Notes: generated by a model not told the origin, from the letters alone. DNA of 40,651 bases from an uncultured Prevotella sp. (GCA_905236165.1 CAJOOC010000153.1:1-40651); one strand, 5' to 3'; positions 9,542 through 17,960 are shown, numbered from the stretch's first letter. Numbers and translations are program-made.

Positions 9542-10548
9542 TTCGATTTCTTCTTTTGTTGCTTCTTCTCGGTCGTTGCTGCTGGTTCTATGCGCTTGGG
9601 TGCACGTGCGTCGATGGCCTGCTGGGCTTCTGCCTTGCGAACCTGAACGCATGAGTCGTAGAGCACGCGGAAGTCTTTTGACACAACCTTGTAGATGGAG
9701 TCGCGGATGAACTTCTGTTCCTTGTGTGAGAGGTTGTGCTCATAGATGGAGTCAATCCTTGCACGGTACTCCATATCGACGTCATATCTCCAGCGGTACT
9801 TCTTCTGTATGGGGTAGTTGCCGAAACGGTAGACCACGCCGATGTGTATGTCACGTGGCATGGGGTAGGTCTCTAATCGCCAGTTTACGTGGCTGCGCCA
9901 ACGGTAGGTGTTGTCCTTCTTGTAGTGGGTATACGTATGGAACTTCTGGTAGCACAGTCCTATAGACAGACCGAACTCCATGTCGAGGGAGTTGCCGTTC
10001 TGGAAGGCAAGGAAAGGCTTGATGAAACCCCATGAGCCTCCGAACATGATAGCCTGTCCCGCTCTGCCGTTGATACCGTCAAAGTAGATGTTGTAGTCGC
10101 TGTACGTAAGGTACAGTCCGCGATAGAAAATCCATTTTGGGTGGCTGGGCACCATCACCCTGCACGACCAGAGCTTGTCCCAAAGGTTCGTATGGCGGCG
10201 CAGGTAGCCGGAGCTCTGTGCCTGTCTTTCGCGCCAATAGACACGACCTTCCAGTGTGGCTTCAAAAATATTGAATACTACGGGCTGGACGTAAGTGTCG
10301 CTGGAGCTGGGGCGATAACGCAGGTTGAAATTGAGGGAATAGCGGTTCCAGTTCTTGCTTCCGAGGTCATATTCTATGCCGATGTTGGGAGTGAGCAGGA
10401 CCCAGTCGGTGAGGCTCGTACGTACGGAGATACGTTCTTTCTGAGATAACTTCTCCACTTTGTGGCTGTTATCCATAAGTTGCGCAAAGGCTGTTACCCT
10501 GACACAAATAATTAGAACGAAAACGTATGTTAATCTCTTGAGAGTCAC
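9538..10548 (-). CDS. DUF3575-like outer-membrane protein with basic tail (first gene of operon)
   Basis: 336 residues from a GTG at 10548. An upstream ATG at 10644 is in frame, but the promoter box (10569-10577) lies between the two, and the GTG start gives a proper signal peptide (KRLTYVFVLIICVRVTAFAQ). The barrel region contains RTSLTDWVLLTPNIGIEYDL, YRPSSSDTY, VYWRER and HIGVVYRFGNYPI. A helical, strongly basic C-terminal extension of about 100 residues follows, ending in a KKQQKKKSK-type tail. It is translationally coupled to the next gene through GTGA. No known function. Confidence 0.8.
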   Translation of the reverse strand: MTLKRLTYVFVLIICVRVTAFAQLMDNSHKVEKLSQKERISVRTSLTDWVLLTPNIGIEYDLGSKNWNRYSLNFNLRYRPSSSDTYVQPVVFNIFEATLEGRVYWRERQAQSSGYLRRHTNLWDKLWSCRVMVPSHPKWIFYRGLYLTYSDYNIYFDGINGRAGQAIMFGGSWGFIKPFLAFQNGNSLDMEFGLSIGLCYQKFHTYTHYKKDNTYRWRSHVNWRLETYPMPRDIHIGVVYRFGNYPIQKKYRWRYDVDMEYRARIDSIYEHNLSHKEQKFIRDSIYKVVSKDFRVLYDSCVQVRKAEAQQAIDARAPKRIEPAATTEKKQQKKKSK

Positions 10549-10568
10549 CTGTTGTATGTAAATTGGAT

Positions 10569-10577
10569 GCAAAGATA
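10569..10577 (-). promoter_or_regulatory. Promoter -7 box of the five-gene outer-membrane operon
   Basis: The minus strand reads TATCTTTGC, with a TTG-type upstream element about 22 bases before it. It faces away from the rodA promoter and is about 20 bases before the GTG start, implying a very short leader. Confidence 0.75.
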
Positions 10578-10682
10578 GCAAAAAAAGTTTAAAGTACAAT
10601 GAATAATGCGTCTTTTTGAGCCTTTTTGGCATTATACTTGACATTTTTTTGGTTTTCTTTCTTTATTTCTCCTTATTTTTTA

Positions 10683-10691
10683 TACCTTTGC
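10683..10691 (+). promoter_or_regulatory. Promoter -7 box for rodA-obg
   Basis: TACCTTTGC lies 56 bases before the rodA ATG, in a T-rich stretch and divergent from the 10569 box. No well-spaced -33 element is obvious. Confidence 0.7.
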
Positions 10692-10747
10692 AAACCGAAC
10701 TGTAAAGGTAGACATAGCGTTCCCACCTGTATTGCGGTCATACGAAT

Positions 10748-12205
10748 ATGAACGAGAAACAGTCAGTACTGAAGTCCATAGACTGGATAACGATAGCAAT
10801 TTATCTCGCATTGCTCGCCTTTGGATGGGTGAGCGTATGCGGTGCGAGCTATTCGCTTGACCAACCAGACATAGTATCGCTCAACACCCGTTCGGGCATG
10901 CAGCTGGTGTGGATAGGTACCAGCCTGATCCTTGGGACGGTACTGCTGCTCCTTGACGGAAAGATTTTCGAGACTTTCGCCTTTGCCATCTATGCCATAA
11001 TGTTGCTGGTGTTGTTCCTGACGATCTTCAATCCCCATGAGATAAAGGGTTCCAGGTCGTGGATCGTTATGGGGCCATTGAGACTTCAGCCGGCAGAGTT
11101 TGCGAAGTTCGCTACTGCACTCGCTGTGGCAAAGATGATGTCGGCATATAAATTTGTGCTTTCCAACTGGGGCGACCTGCTCAAAGCCGTTGCTATCATC
11201 ATCACTCCAATGCTGTTGATAGTATTGCAGCGAGAGACGGGATCGGCATTGGTATACGCTTCATTCTTCCTGATGCTCTACAGAGAGGGCATGACGGGCA
11301 GCTTCCTCTTTACGGGAATAGCAATGGTGTTGTATTTCGTCATAGGCATACGCTTTGGCGAAACTCCCCTTTGGGGCACCCCTACTGCTGTGGGGCCCTA
11401 TGTGGTGCTGCTGATGATACAGTTTTTCACGTCTATGCTCCTGCTGGTATATTGCCGCTCGGTAAAGGAGATGAGGGTGCTGCTGTTGTTTTCTGTCGGC
11501 ATTTCAGTATTGATATTGCTGTTCGCAAAATTCGTCATTCCGTTCAATGTGCTGTGGGTGCAGGGAGTGATAGCGGCTGTGACGGTGTTGTACCTCCTGT
11601 GGAGAAGTTTCAAACTAAAACTGAAGAGTTACCTCTTCTTGGCACTCTTCACGATATTCTCCCTGGGCTTCTTCTTCTCTGCATCGTACGTGCTGAATAA
11701 CATCCTTGAGCCACACCAGCGTGTGCGCATCAACGTGCTCCTCGGTTTGAAGGAGGATCTGGCGGGAGCGGGATATAACGTGCACCAGAGCGAGATAGCC
11801 ATCGGCTCAGGAGCCCTGCGGGGCAAAGGATTCCTCAATGGTACGCAGACGAAGCTGAAGTTCGTGCCTGAGCAGGATACCGACTTTATATTCTGCACCG
11901 TAGGCGAGGAGGAAGGATTCCTTGGCAGTACTGCCGTGCTGGTGCTGTTCCTCTTCCTGATATGGCGTCTGATATATGTGGCAGAGCGTCAGCCCTATAC
12001 CTTTGGCCGCGTGTATGGATATTGCGTGATGAGTGTTTTCCTCTTCCATGTGTTTATTAATATTGGTATGGTGCTGGGACTCACTCCCGTGATAGGCATC
12101 CCGCTGCCGTTCTTCAGCTATGGCGGCTCGTCGCTATGGGGATTCACGCTGTTGCTATTCACCTTCCTCAGCATCGACGCCCACAGAAAGGCAGCGCAGC
12201 AATAG
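10748..12205 (+). CDS. rodA: Rod-shape SEDS glycosyltransferase RodA
   Basis: Polymerises lipid II glycan strands during side-wall growth, acting with a class B penicillin-binding protein. 485 residues with about ten or more membrane segments. Recognisable SEDS motifs are GSRSWIVMGPLRLQPAEFAK (near 105-120), ETGSALVYASFF, the extracytoplasmic EQDTDFIFCTVGEEEGFLG, and the C-terminal LTPVIGIPLPFFSYGGSS. The protein is longer than E. coli RodA, with extra membrane segments in the middle, as in many Bacteroidota. It is followed 58 bases later by obg in the same direction. FtsW is the alternative, but the terminal sequence fits RodA better. Confidence 0.9.
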   Translation: MNEKQSVLKSIDWITIAIYLALLAFGWVSVCGASYSLDQPDIVSLNTRSGMQLVWIGTSLILGTVLLLLDGKIFETFAFAIYAIMLLVLFLTIFNPHEIKGSRSWIVMGPLRLQPAEFAKFATALAVAKMMSAYKFVLSNWGDLLKAVAIIITPMLLIVLQRETGSALVYASFFLMLYREGMTGSFLFTGIAMVLYFVIGIRFGETPLWGTPTAVGPYVVLLMIQFFTSMLLLVYCRSVKEMRVLLLFSVGISVLILLFAKFVIPFNVLWVQGVIAAVTVLYLLWRSFKLKLKSYLFLALFTIFSLGFFFSASYVLNNILEPHQRVRINVLLGLKEDLAGAGYNVHQSEIAIGSGALRGKGFLNGTQTKLKFVPEQDTDFIFCTVGEEEGFLGSTAVLVLFLFLIWRLIYVAERQPYTFGRVYGYCVMSVFLFHVFINIGMVLGLTPVIGIPLPFFSYGGSSLWGFTLLLFTFLSIDAHRKAAQQ

Positions 12206-12263
12206 CAAAGCTGAACAGTCAGGCTGTGGAATAACCAAATAGTATAATTGTCAAATCAACATA

Positions 12264-13424
12264 ATGAACTCCAACTTCGTAGATTACGTAAAGATTCGTT
12301 GCCGCTCTGGCAAGGGCGGACGCGGCTCAATGCACCTTAAGCACGTCAAGTATAACCCTAATGGCGGTCCTGACGGTGGTGACGGCGGCAAGGGCGGCTC
12401 CATAATCCTGCGTGGCAACCACAACTACTGGACCCTTCTGCACCTGCGCTATCAGAAGCATATCTTCGCAGAGCATGGAGGCAACGGCGGGCGTGACAAA
12501 TGTCACGGAACAGACGGCAAGGATATATACGTTGATGTGCCCTGCGGAACGGTGGTGTATAATGCCGAAACGGGAAAATACGTCTGTGACGTAATGCACG
12601 ACGGACAGGAGGTGGTCTTGCTGAAGGGCGGACGTGGAGGACTGGGAAATTTCCAGTTCCGCACAGCCACCAATCAGGCTCCGCGCTATGCTCAGCCTGG
12701 AGAACCCATGCAGGAGATGACCGTGATAATGGAGCTGAAGCTTTTGGCAGATGTAGGCCTCGTTGGTCTGCCCAATGCGGGAAAGTCAACGCTGCTCTCT
12801 GCCTTGTCTTCGGCAAGGCCAAAGATAGCAAACTATCCCTTCACCACTCTTGAACCCTCGTTGGGAATAGTGCCATATCGCGACAATCAGTCGTTTGTGA
12901 TGGCCGACATACCGGGTATTATCGAGGGTGCGGCAGAGGGCAAGGGCCTGGGACTTAGGTTCTTGAGACATATAGAGCGCAACTCTTTGCTGCTCTTCAT
13001 GGTGCCTGCTGAGAGCGACGATATTAAGAAAGAATACCTGTTGCTGCTTAACGAACTTGAGAAGTTCAACCCCGAGATGCTGCAGAAGACGCGCGTCCTG
13101 GCTGTGACGAAGTGCGACATCCTTGACGAAGAGCTGATGGCGATGCTCAAGGAGGAGCTGTCAGGGCTCACCTCGCTGCCTGTAGTGTTCATCTCGGCTG
13201 TGGCGGGGTATGGCATAGATGACCTGAAGGACTTGCTGTGGCGCGAACTGAACAGCGAGAGCAACAAGATAAAAGGTGTCATTGCCGAGGAAACGATGGT
13301 GCACCGCGACCACGACACTCGCGACTTTGCCGATATTGAAGACCTTGACGACGAAGACTTCGAGGATGAAGACTTCAACGAGGACGATGACGAGGAATAC
13401 GTTGACTTCGAATACATCGACTGA
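12264..13424 (+). CDS. obg: Ribosome-assembly GTPase Obg/CgtA
   Basis: Essential GTPase acting in 50S subunit maturation and stress signalling. 386 residues. The N-terminal Obg domain carries the glycine-rich motifs CRSGKGGRGSMHLKH, GPDGGDGGKGGSI and KGGRGGLGN. The G domain has G1 GLPNAGKST (168-176), G3 DIPG (215-218) and G4 TKCD (282-285). The tail after about residue 345 is extremely acidic (Asp/Glu runs), a feature of some Obg proteins, and has no OCT/TGS domain. It probably shares the rodA promoter. Confidence 0.97.
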   Translation: MNSNFVDYVKIRCRSGKGGRGSMHLKHVKYNPNGGPDGGDGGKGGSIILRGNHNYWTLLHLRYQKHIFAEHGGNGGRDKCHGTDGKDIYVDVPCGTVVYNAETGKYVCDVMHDGQEVVLLKGGRGGLGNFQFRTATNQAPRYAQPGEPMQEMTVIMELKLLADVGLVGLPNAGKSTLLSALSSARPKIANYPFTTLEPSLGIVPYRDNQSFVMADIPGIIEGAAEGKGLGLRFLRHIERNSLLLFMVPAESDDIKKEYLLLLNELEKFNPEMLQKTRVLAVTKCDILDEELMAMLKEELSGLTSLPVVFISAVAGYGIDDLKDLLWRELNSESNKIKGVIAEETMVHRDHDTRDFADIEDLDDEDFEDEDFNEDDDEEYVDFEYID

Positions 13425-13484
13425 CCGAACACCTTGACTGACCGAATTCTTCGACTGATGACAACCAACCCAATGAATTGTTAG

Positions 13485-13509
13485 TGAGTCTGCGATACCA
13501 TCGCAGACA
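13485..13509. repeat. Palindromic intergenic repeat, copy 1
   Basis: Arms GTCTGCGA/TCGCAGAC (8 bp, perfect) are separated by TACCA. The same 25-base element, with one base changed, occurs at 33696-33720. Confidence 0.8.
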
Positions 13510-13543
13510 GAAAAAGATATCCGTAACTGTTAATTTGAAAAGT

Positions 13544-14314
13544 GTGCTTTACTACGACCTAAATCCACAGATCTTAGCCTTCACCACGGACCGCTCCATG
13601 GGACGTGACCCTATGCTGATACGTCAGGCGCTGAAGACAGAAGCAGCCTTGCTCTATCCGCATCAGATTCACAGCGACCGTGTGATGCAAATCTCTGACG
13701 ACTTCTTATCCTTGCCCGAAGCCACCCGGAAGATACTCTTAGAGGGTGTGGACGCTATAGTCTCTCAGGCCAGAAAGGTGATAATGGGAGTCTCTACGGC
13801 TGACTGCATCCCTGTCATCGTCTATGATCCCATGCATCATGCTGCGGCAGCCATACATGCAGGATGGCGCGGAACGGTGCGGCGCATCGTACAAAAGGCC
13901 ATCGACGAGATGCACATAGCATTCGGCACGAACTCTGCCGACTGTAAGGCTGTCATAGGGCCAGGAATATCGATGGACTCCTTCGAGGTCGGCGACGAGG
14001 TGTATGCTGCCTTCGTAGATGCCAGGCTACTGCCCAATGCATCCTATGGTGAGGACGCTAATGAGCGGCTCGCAAAGATTTATCCCGCAAAGACGGCTCC
14101 GACAGAGGAGAGCCGTGTGGCAGGAGTGGACAAATGGCACCTTAATCTCAAGGAGATAAACCGCAATCAGCTGCTTACGGCAGGCTTGAAGAATGACAAC
14201 ATCATCATGTCTGACGTCGACACTTTCACCAATCCAGACTTCTTCTCGGCACGAAGAGAGCAGAAGGGAAGCGAGAAATGTGGAAGAAATCTAACGGCTT
14301 TTATGCTGAAATAA
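13544..14314 (+). CDS. pgeF: Multicopper-oxidase-fold peptidoglycan editing factor PgeF (YfiH)
   Basis: This family hydrolyses wrongly incorporated non-alanine residues from UDP-MurNAc intermediates; some members have been reported with purine nucleoside phosphorylase activity. About 256 residues from a GTG at 13544. The frame is open back to a TTG at 13478, but that would put a palindromic repeat in the gene; a TTG at 13535 is also possible. Conserved motifs: LYPHQIHSDRV (H40, H43), GVSTADCIPV (C88), AIHAGWRGTVRRIV (H105) and GPGISMDSFEVG. It lies 119 bases after obg in the same direction. Confidence 0.9.
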   Translation: MLYYDLNPQILAFTTDRSMGRDPMLIRQALKTEAALLYPHQIHSDRVMQISDDFLSLPEATRKILLEGVDAIVSQARKVIMGVSTADCIPVIVYDPMHHAAAAIHAGWRGTVRRIVQKAIDEMHIAFGTNSADCKAVIGPGISMDSFEVGDEVYAAFVDARLLPNASYGEDANERLAKIYPAKTAPTEESRVAGVDKWHLNLKEINRNQLLTAGLKNDNIIMSDVDTFTNPDFFSARREQKGSEKCGRNLTAFMLK

Positions 14315-14399
14315 TCACTTTTTCTGTTGTTTACACTCAAAAAGTCTTAATAATTAAAAATAAGGTGGAATAGTTTGCGCTTGTCTCATTTTTTTTTAG

Positions 14400-14408
14400 T
14401 ACCTTTGC
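14400..14408 (+). promoter_or_regulatory. Promoter -7 box for the M23 peptidase gene
   Basis: TACCTTTGC is preceded by a TTTG at 14374-14377, 22 bases away. The start codon is at 14434. Confidence 0.75.
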
Positions 14409-14410
14409 CG

Positions 14411-14428
14411 CGGTATCTTTTGATACCG
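14411..14428. promoter_or_regulatory. Hairpin at the presumed transcript 5' end
   Basis: CGGTATC and GATACCG are perfect 7-bp arms around TTTT. They start three bases after the -7 box and end five bases before the ATG, so the first bases of the mRNA, and the ribosome-binding region, would be folded. Confidence 0.6.
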
Positions 14429-14433
14429 GCAGA

Positions 14434-15570
14434 ATGATGAGGATTCTATACAGATTTATCTACATAACCATACTGCTCCTGTCATTTACCCAGGCAACAA
14501 GGGTTGCGGCTCAGGAAATGTCATCCATCTACGTGGAAACGCCCGGGCTTTTTGACAAGTCGGAGACTTTTGAGGTGGACTTCACCCAGACAAGGCAGGC
14601 AGAATATTCTTTCCCGCTCCCTGTGGGTAAGGTGGTGGCTTCAAGCCAGCAGGGGCTGGAGATAGAGACTACGAAGGGAGATGCCGTGAAGGCAATGTTT
14701 GAAGGAACGGTGCGACTCTCGCGCAACATACAGAACTTCGGCAACGTAGTAGTGGTAAGACATCCCAACGGTTTCGAAACCGTATATGCCAACAACGCAC
14801 AGAACCTGGTAAAGGTGGGCGACAAGGTGAAGGCCGGGCAGACAGTAGCCATCGTGGGAGGACACGGTGAAAGGTACTATTGCCTCTTCTCAATAATAGT
14901 CAACGGCAACAAAGTTAATCCGGCCACCCTCATCGACGTTAACGCCCACACCCTGCACAAGCAGATTGTAACGGTGAAGAAGGTGGGCAACAGGGTGAGC
15001 ATCACTACGCGCCTCACGCCAGAGCAGAAAAGACAACGTGCGGAGAAAGCCCAGACGGTAAGCCTGGATACCAACGATCCGTTTCAGGGAAAACAGTTCT
15101 ATCGTCTGAACCTCGACATGATAAGCGAGGATCCTAAGGCCTGGCACTATCCATTGGAGGGCTCACACGTCATCAGCGGCTATGGGGGCAAGCGCCGTCA
15201 TGCAGGAGTAGACATCAAAAACGGTCCGGGAACCAAGATATATGCCGCCTTCGATGGTAAGGTTGTGCAGTCGGGAGTGTTCTCAGGATATGGCAAGTGC
15301 ATCACTATCCGTCACCGAAACGGACTGGAGACACGCTACAGCCACAACTCCAAGAACCTCGTCACGGTGGGCGAAATGGTGAAAGCCGGTCAGGTGATAG
15401 GCATCGTGGGACGAACAGGGCGCGCCACAACGGAACATGTGCACTTCGAGACACGCATCAACGGCAAGGCCTTCGACCCTTCCTACGTCTTCGACCACGC
15501 AAAGCATTGCCTGCAGAAGGGAACGCTGCAATTCAAGAAAAATGGAGGAGTAAGCAGAATTACAAAATAA
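14434..15570 (+). CDS. M23/LytM-family envelope protein with two LytM domains
   Basis: 378 residues with a signal peptide (about 1-27). Two LytM folds are present. The first (about 62-168) lacks the metal ligands: YANN replaces the YSH motif and there is no HxH. The second (about 238-355) has them: H256xxxD260 (RHAGVDIK), H304 (RYSHNSK) and H335-V-H337 (EHVHFETRI). The second domain is therefore probably an active zinc endopeptidase that cuts peptidoglycan cross-links. The degenerate first copy may regulate or bind, as pseudo-LytM domains do in EnvC/NlpD activators (inference). The coiled-coil lipoprotein gene follows 23 bases after the stop. Confidence 0.88.
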   Translation: MMRILYRFIYITILLLSFTQATRVAAQEMSSIYVETPGLFDKSETFEVDFTQTRQAEYSFPLPVGKVVASSQQGLEIETTKGDAVKAMFEGTVRLSRNIQNFGNVVVVRHPNGFETVYANNAQNLVKVGDKVKAGQTVAIVGGHGERYYCLFSIIVNGNKVNPATLIDVNAHTLHKQIVTVKKVGNRVSITTRLTPEQKRQRAEKAQTVSLDTNDPFQGKQFYRLNLDMISEDPKAWHYPLEGSHVISGYGGKRRHAGVDIKNGPGTKIYAAFDGKVVQSGVFSGYGKCITIRHRNGLETRYSHNSKNLVTVGEMVKAGQVIGIVGRTGRATTEHVHFETRINGKAFDPSYVFDHAKHCLQKGTLQFKKNGGVSRITK

Positions 15571-15593
15571 CATACATACTAAACCCTACAAAA

Positions 15594-16445
15594 ATGAAAA
15601 AAATCCTTTTATTCGCATTCGCTGCCATAGTAGCAGTAGGATGTACCGAGAAGAAACAGGCAGAAGTAGTCAGCGCAGAGTCATTACGCATTGACTCCCT
15701 GCAGCGAATCATTGATCAGAAAGACAACGAACTGAACGATGTTATGGCTACCTTCAACGAGATTCAGGAAGGTTTCCGCCTGATTGAGGCTGCTGAGAAG
15801 AATGTTACTATCGTAAAGGATGGCGAGTCTACCAACAAGTCTGAGCAGATACGCCAGAGCATTCGCAGCATACAGCAGCGTATGGAGAAGAACCGTGAGC
15901 TCATCGCACGTCTGCAGAAGCAGGTTCGCGAGGGCAGCACACGCTCTGAGGAGCTGCGCCGCACCATTGAGAACTTCACCAAGGAGCTTGAGGCAAAGAA
16001 CTCTGAACTGACTGCACTCCGTGCCGAGCTGGAGCAGAAGGACATCCATATTGCCGAACTCGACAAGACCGTCAGCGAACTCAACACTAACGTCAACGAG
16101 CTGAAGGAAGAGACAGCCCAGAAGGCCGAGACCATCAAGGAGCAGGACACACAGATTCACAGCGCTTGGTATGTCTTCGGTACAAAGAAGGAGCTGCAGG
16201 AGCAGAACATCTACCAGAAGGGCAAGGTGCTGCGCGCCAACTTCAACAAGAACTACTTCACAAAGGTTGACATCCGCGTAGACAAGGAGATAAAGCTCTA
16301 CTCAAAGCACGCAGAGCTCCTCACCTCACACCCAGCAGGCTCATACACCCTCCAACCCGATGCACAGAAGCAGTACGTGCTCCGCATCACCAACCCACAG
16401 CAGTTCTGGAGCGCAAGCAAATACCTTGTGGTGCTCGTGAAGTAA
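15594..16445 (+). CDS. Coiled-coil lipoprotein
   Basis: 283 residues. The ATG at 15594 is chosen because it begins a lipoprotein signal (MKKILLFAFAAIVAVGC, Cys17 as lipidation site); the same frame is open about 100 codons further upstream but runs antiphase through the M23 gene. Residues about 35-190 form a long heptad-rich coiled coil (IDSLQRIIDQKDNELNDVMA, then RAELEQKDIHIAELDKTVSE). The last 90 residues form a small beta-rich domain (ENIYQKGKVLRANFNKNYFT to SKYLVVLVK). It is co-directional with the preceding M23 gene and may bring that hydrolase to the envelope, as coiled-coil partners of LytM factors do (inference). Confidence 0.85.
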   Translation: MKKILLFAFAAIVAVGCTEKKQAEVVSAESLRIDSLQRIIDQKDNELNDVMATFNEIQEGFRLIEAAEKNVTIVKDGESTNKSEQIRQSIRSIQQRMEKNRELIARLQKQVREGSTRSEELRRTIENFTKELEAKNSELTALRAELEQKDIHIAELDKTVSELNTNVNELKEETAQKAETIKEQDTQIHSAWYVFGTKKELQEQNIYQKGKVLRANFNKNYFTKVDIRVDKEIKLYSKHAELLTSHPAGSYTLQPDAQKQYVLRITNPQQFWSASKYLVVLVK

Positions 16446-16498
16446 CAACTAGCAAGGTGTAAACAGACAGTAACGACCATTTACACATAAACCCAATG

Positions 16499-16526
16499 AA
16501 GGCCTGCCCAATCAAGGACAGGCCTT
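16499..16526. terminator. Terminator between convergent genes
   Basis: The arms AAGGCCTG/CAGGCCTT (8 bp) surround a 12-base loop and are followed by CTTTATTTT. It sits between the coiled-coil lipoprotein gene (plus) and the PorT-like gene (minus) and could serve the plus transcript. Confidence 0.75.
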
Positions 16527-16556
16527 CTTTATTTTGTGCGTGAAAAGTCGAGAGGA

Positions 16557-17402
16557 TTATTCAAAGTAGAAACTCAGGACGAGCATCTTGCTTCTTGCTG
16601 AGCGGGCACATGCTGCGTATGGCATCTGGTCGATGTTGTTGAGCTCGTTGGCGTGGTCGGTGTTGAGCGAGTTGGTGAGGCCCATCATGAATTTCAGTTC
16701 TGGACGCAGCTTGAAGAATGGCAGGTAGAGGTCGCAGCCCATTCCTACTTCGAAGAATACGTCGTATTTCTTCATCTGTATGTAGTCGTTGGCCTTGGTA
16801 GAGAGGTTTATCATGGGTGCGATGCCTGCCATCACGTATGGTCGGTGGTTGTTGAATCGCTTTGATGCGAAGATGAGGTCGATGTTGGCGCCCACGTATA
16901 CGGTCTTCAGCGACTGTTTCTGCGTCACGGGTGCCGTTGATGGCGTGATGGCTTCGGGGTCGGTGGTGCCTTCTTCGCCTTCCGTCAGCGTTGCCTGGCC
17001 TGCTCCCTCGGCTGCTGCGAGGATGTTTTCGCGGGTTTTCTGGTAGTTATAGAAGCGCAGGTTGCGTGACCCGAAGGTCATCTGTGGCGCAATGCGGAAC
17101 TGGAAGTATTCGTTCAGTCGCATTTCTGCCAGCACTCCCACGTTGAATCCCGTGTCCCAGTTGTCCTGATCTACGGCGATGTTGCTGTCTACTTGTGTGC
17201 CGTCTTTCAGCGTAAGTGTCTGGAAGCCTATGTTTTCGAATTTTGTATCTTGCATGTTTGCGCCAACAACTATGCCGAAATGCAAGGGCCGCAGGTCGGT
17301 GTAAGGGCGGTTTTGCACCCTTCGTGCCTGTGCCGCTGCTGTCTGCGTGAGGCTTAGTAGCAGCAGTATTGAGAGAGAGATGACTTGTATATGTCTGTTC
17401 AT
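16557..17402 (-). CDS. porT: PorT-family outer-membrane protein of type IX secretion
   Basis: 281 residues with a signal peptide ending TAAAQ. The N-terminal mature region (NRPYTDLRPLHFGIVVGANM) resembles the RPxHFGfxxGxN signature of PorT, an outer-membrane barrel needed for T9SS function in Porphyromonas. Strands alternate through to a terminal SKMLVLSFYFE. A Thr/Glu/Gly-rich loop (about 125-160) is the least conserved-looking part. The T9SS core operon lies 13 kb away in the same window, which supports but does not prove the call. The general OMP_b-brl family is the alternative. Confidence 0.72.
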   Translation of the reverse strand: MNRHIQVISLSILLLLSLTQTAAAQARRVQNRPYTDLRPLHFGIVVGANMQDTKFENIGFQTLTLKDGTQVDSNIAVDQDNWDTGFNVGVLAEMRLNEYFQFRIAPQMTFGSRNLRFYNYQKTRENILAAAEGAGQATLTEGEEGTTDPEAITPSTAPVTQKQSLKTVYVGANIDLIFASKRFNNHRPYVMAGIAPMINLSTKANDYIQMKKYDVFFEVGMGCDLYLPFFKLRPELKFMMGLTNSLNTDHANELNNIDQMPYAACARSARSKMLVLSFYFE

Positions 17403-17548
17403 GATGGTCGCATTTTCTTCCTCTAAAGAAACGACTGAGCCTGCTGAAAATTGTCCCTAAAGGCCTAAAATAATATAAAAAAGGTATGAATGGGAGATTT
17501 TTTTGAAATTTTCTCTACCGATTATTAGGTATATAGAAATATTTTTAT

Positions 17549-17557
17549 TACCTTTGC
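17549..17557 (+). promoter_or_regulatory. Promoter -7 box for the ferredoxin gene
   Basis: TACCTTTGC has a weak TTAG at 17525-17528, 20 bases upstream. The start codon is 126 bases downstream of the box, so the 5' leader is about 115 bases, long for this window. Confidence 0.7.
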
Positions 17558-17682
17558 ACCATGATAAGTAGGGATTGAATACCTAAAAAAGGTTAGGGAG
17601 GAGTAAACGACGATCTGCCTGAAGCTGGTAAATCCTTTACGAAAAGTACAAAAACATTATAAACTTAAAAACATTTTGAACT

Positions 17683-17847
17683 ATGGCTTACGTAATTAGC
17701 AACGATTGTATCGCTTGTGGTACATGTATTGATGAGTGCCCATCAGAGGCTATCTCTGCAGGTGATATCTATTCTATCAATCCTGACCTCTGCACAGAGT
17801 GCGGTACTTGCGCTGATGTTTGTCCTAACGAGGCTATCAGCCTTTAA
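17683..17847 (+). CDS. 2[4Fe-4S] ferredoxin
   Basis: A 54-residue small electron carrier. Two complete cluster motifs are present: CIACGTCIDECP (C9, C12, C15, C19) and CTECGTCADVCP (C37, C40, C43, C47), in the clostridial-type arrangement with internal twofold similarity (both followed by EAIS). It presumably shuttles electrons for anaerobic oxidoreductases such as pyruvate:ferredoxin oxidoreductase. Single gene with its own promoter and a terminator at 17917. Confidence 0.97.
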   Translation: MAYVISNDCIACGTCIDECPSEAISAGDIYSINPDLCTECGTCADVCPNEAISL

Positions 17848-17916
17848 GACGACGCAAAGCGATCAGACATCGCTGCTTGCAGCAAAAAAACGCTGATTTC
17901 GCATCAGCAAGACGTA

Positions 17917-17954
17917 ATAGCCCAAAAGTTACAAAATGTAAGTTTTTGGGCTAT
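17917..17954 (+). terminator. Ferredoxin terminator
   Basis: The arms ATAGCCCAAAA/TTTTGGGCTAT (11 bp) are followed by TTTT. It lies 70 bases after the ferredoxin stop. Confidence 0.85.
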
Positions 17955-17960
17955 TTTTGT

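Noticed and set aside
9542..9652. Upstream start for the second DUF3575-like gene
   Set aside because: It lies inside the preceding gene, encodes no signal peptide, and the GTG at 9541 overlaps the stop in the usual coupled way.
10549..10644. Upstream ATG for the first DUF3575-like gene
   Set aside because: The promoter box falls between this ATG and the GTG at 10548, and only the latter gives a clean signal peptide.
14317..14345. Terminator after pgeF
   Set aside because: The inverted repeat ACTTTTT/AAAAAGT is A/T only with a long loop, too weak to call.
15297..15593. Upstream extension of the coiled-coil lipoprotein
   Set aside because: It overlaps the M23 gene in another frame; the lipoprotein signal begins at 15594.
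17479..17486. Promoter for the PorT-like gene (TACCTTTT on the minus strand)
   Set aside because: Lacks the G of the consensus and a spaced -33 box; left uncalled.
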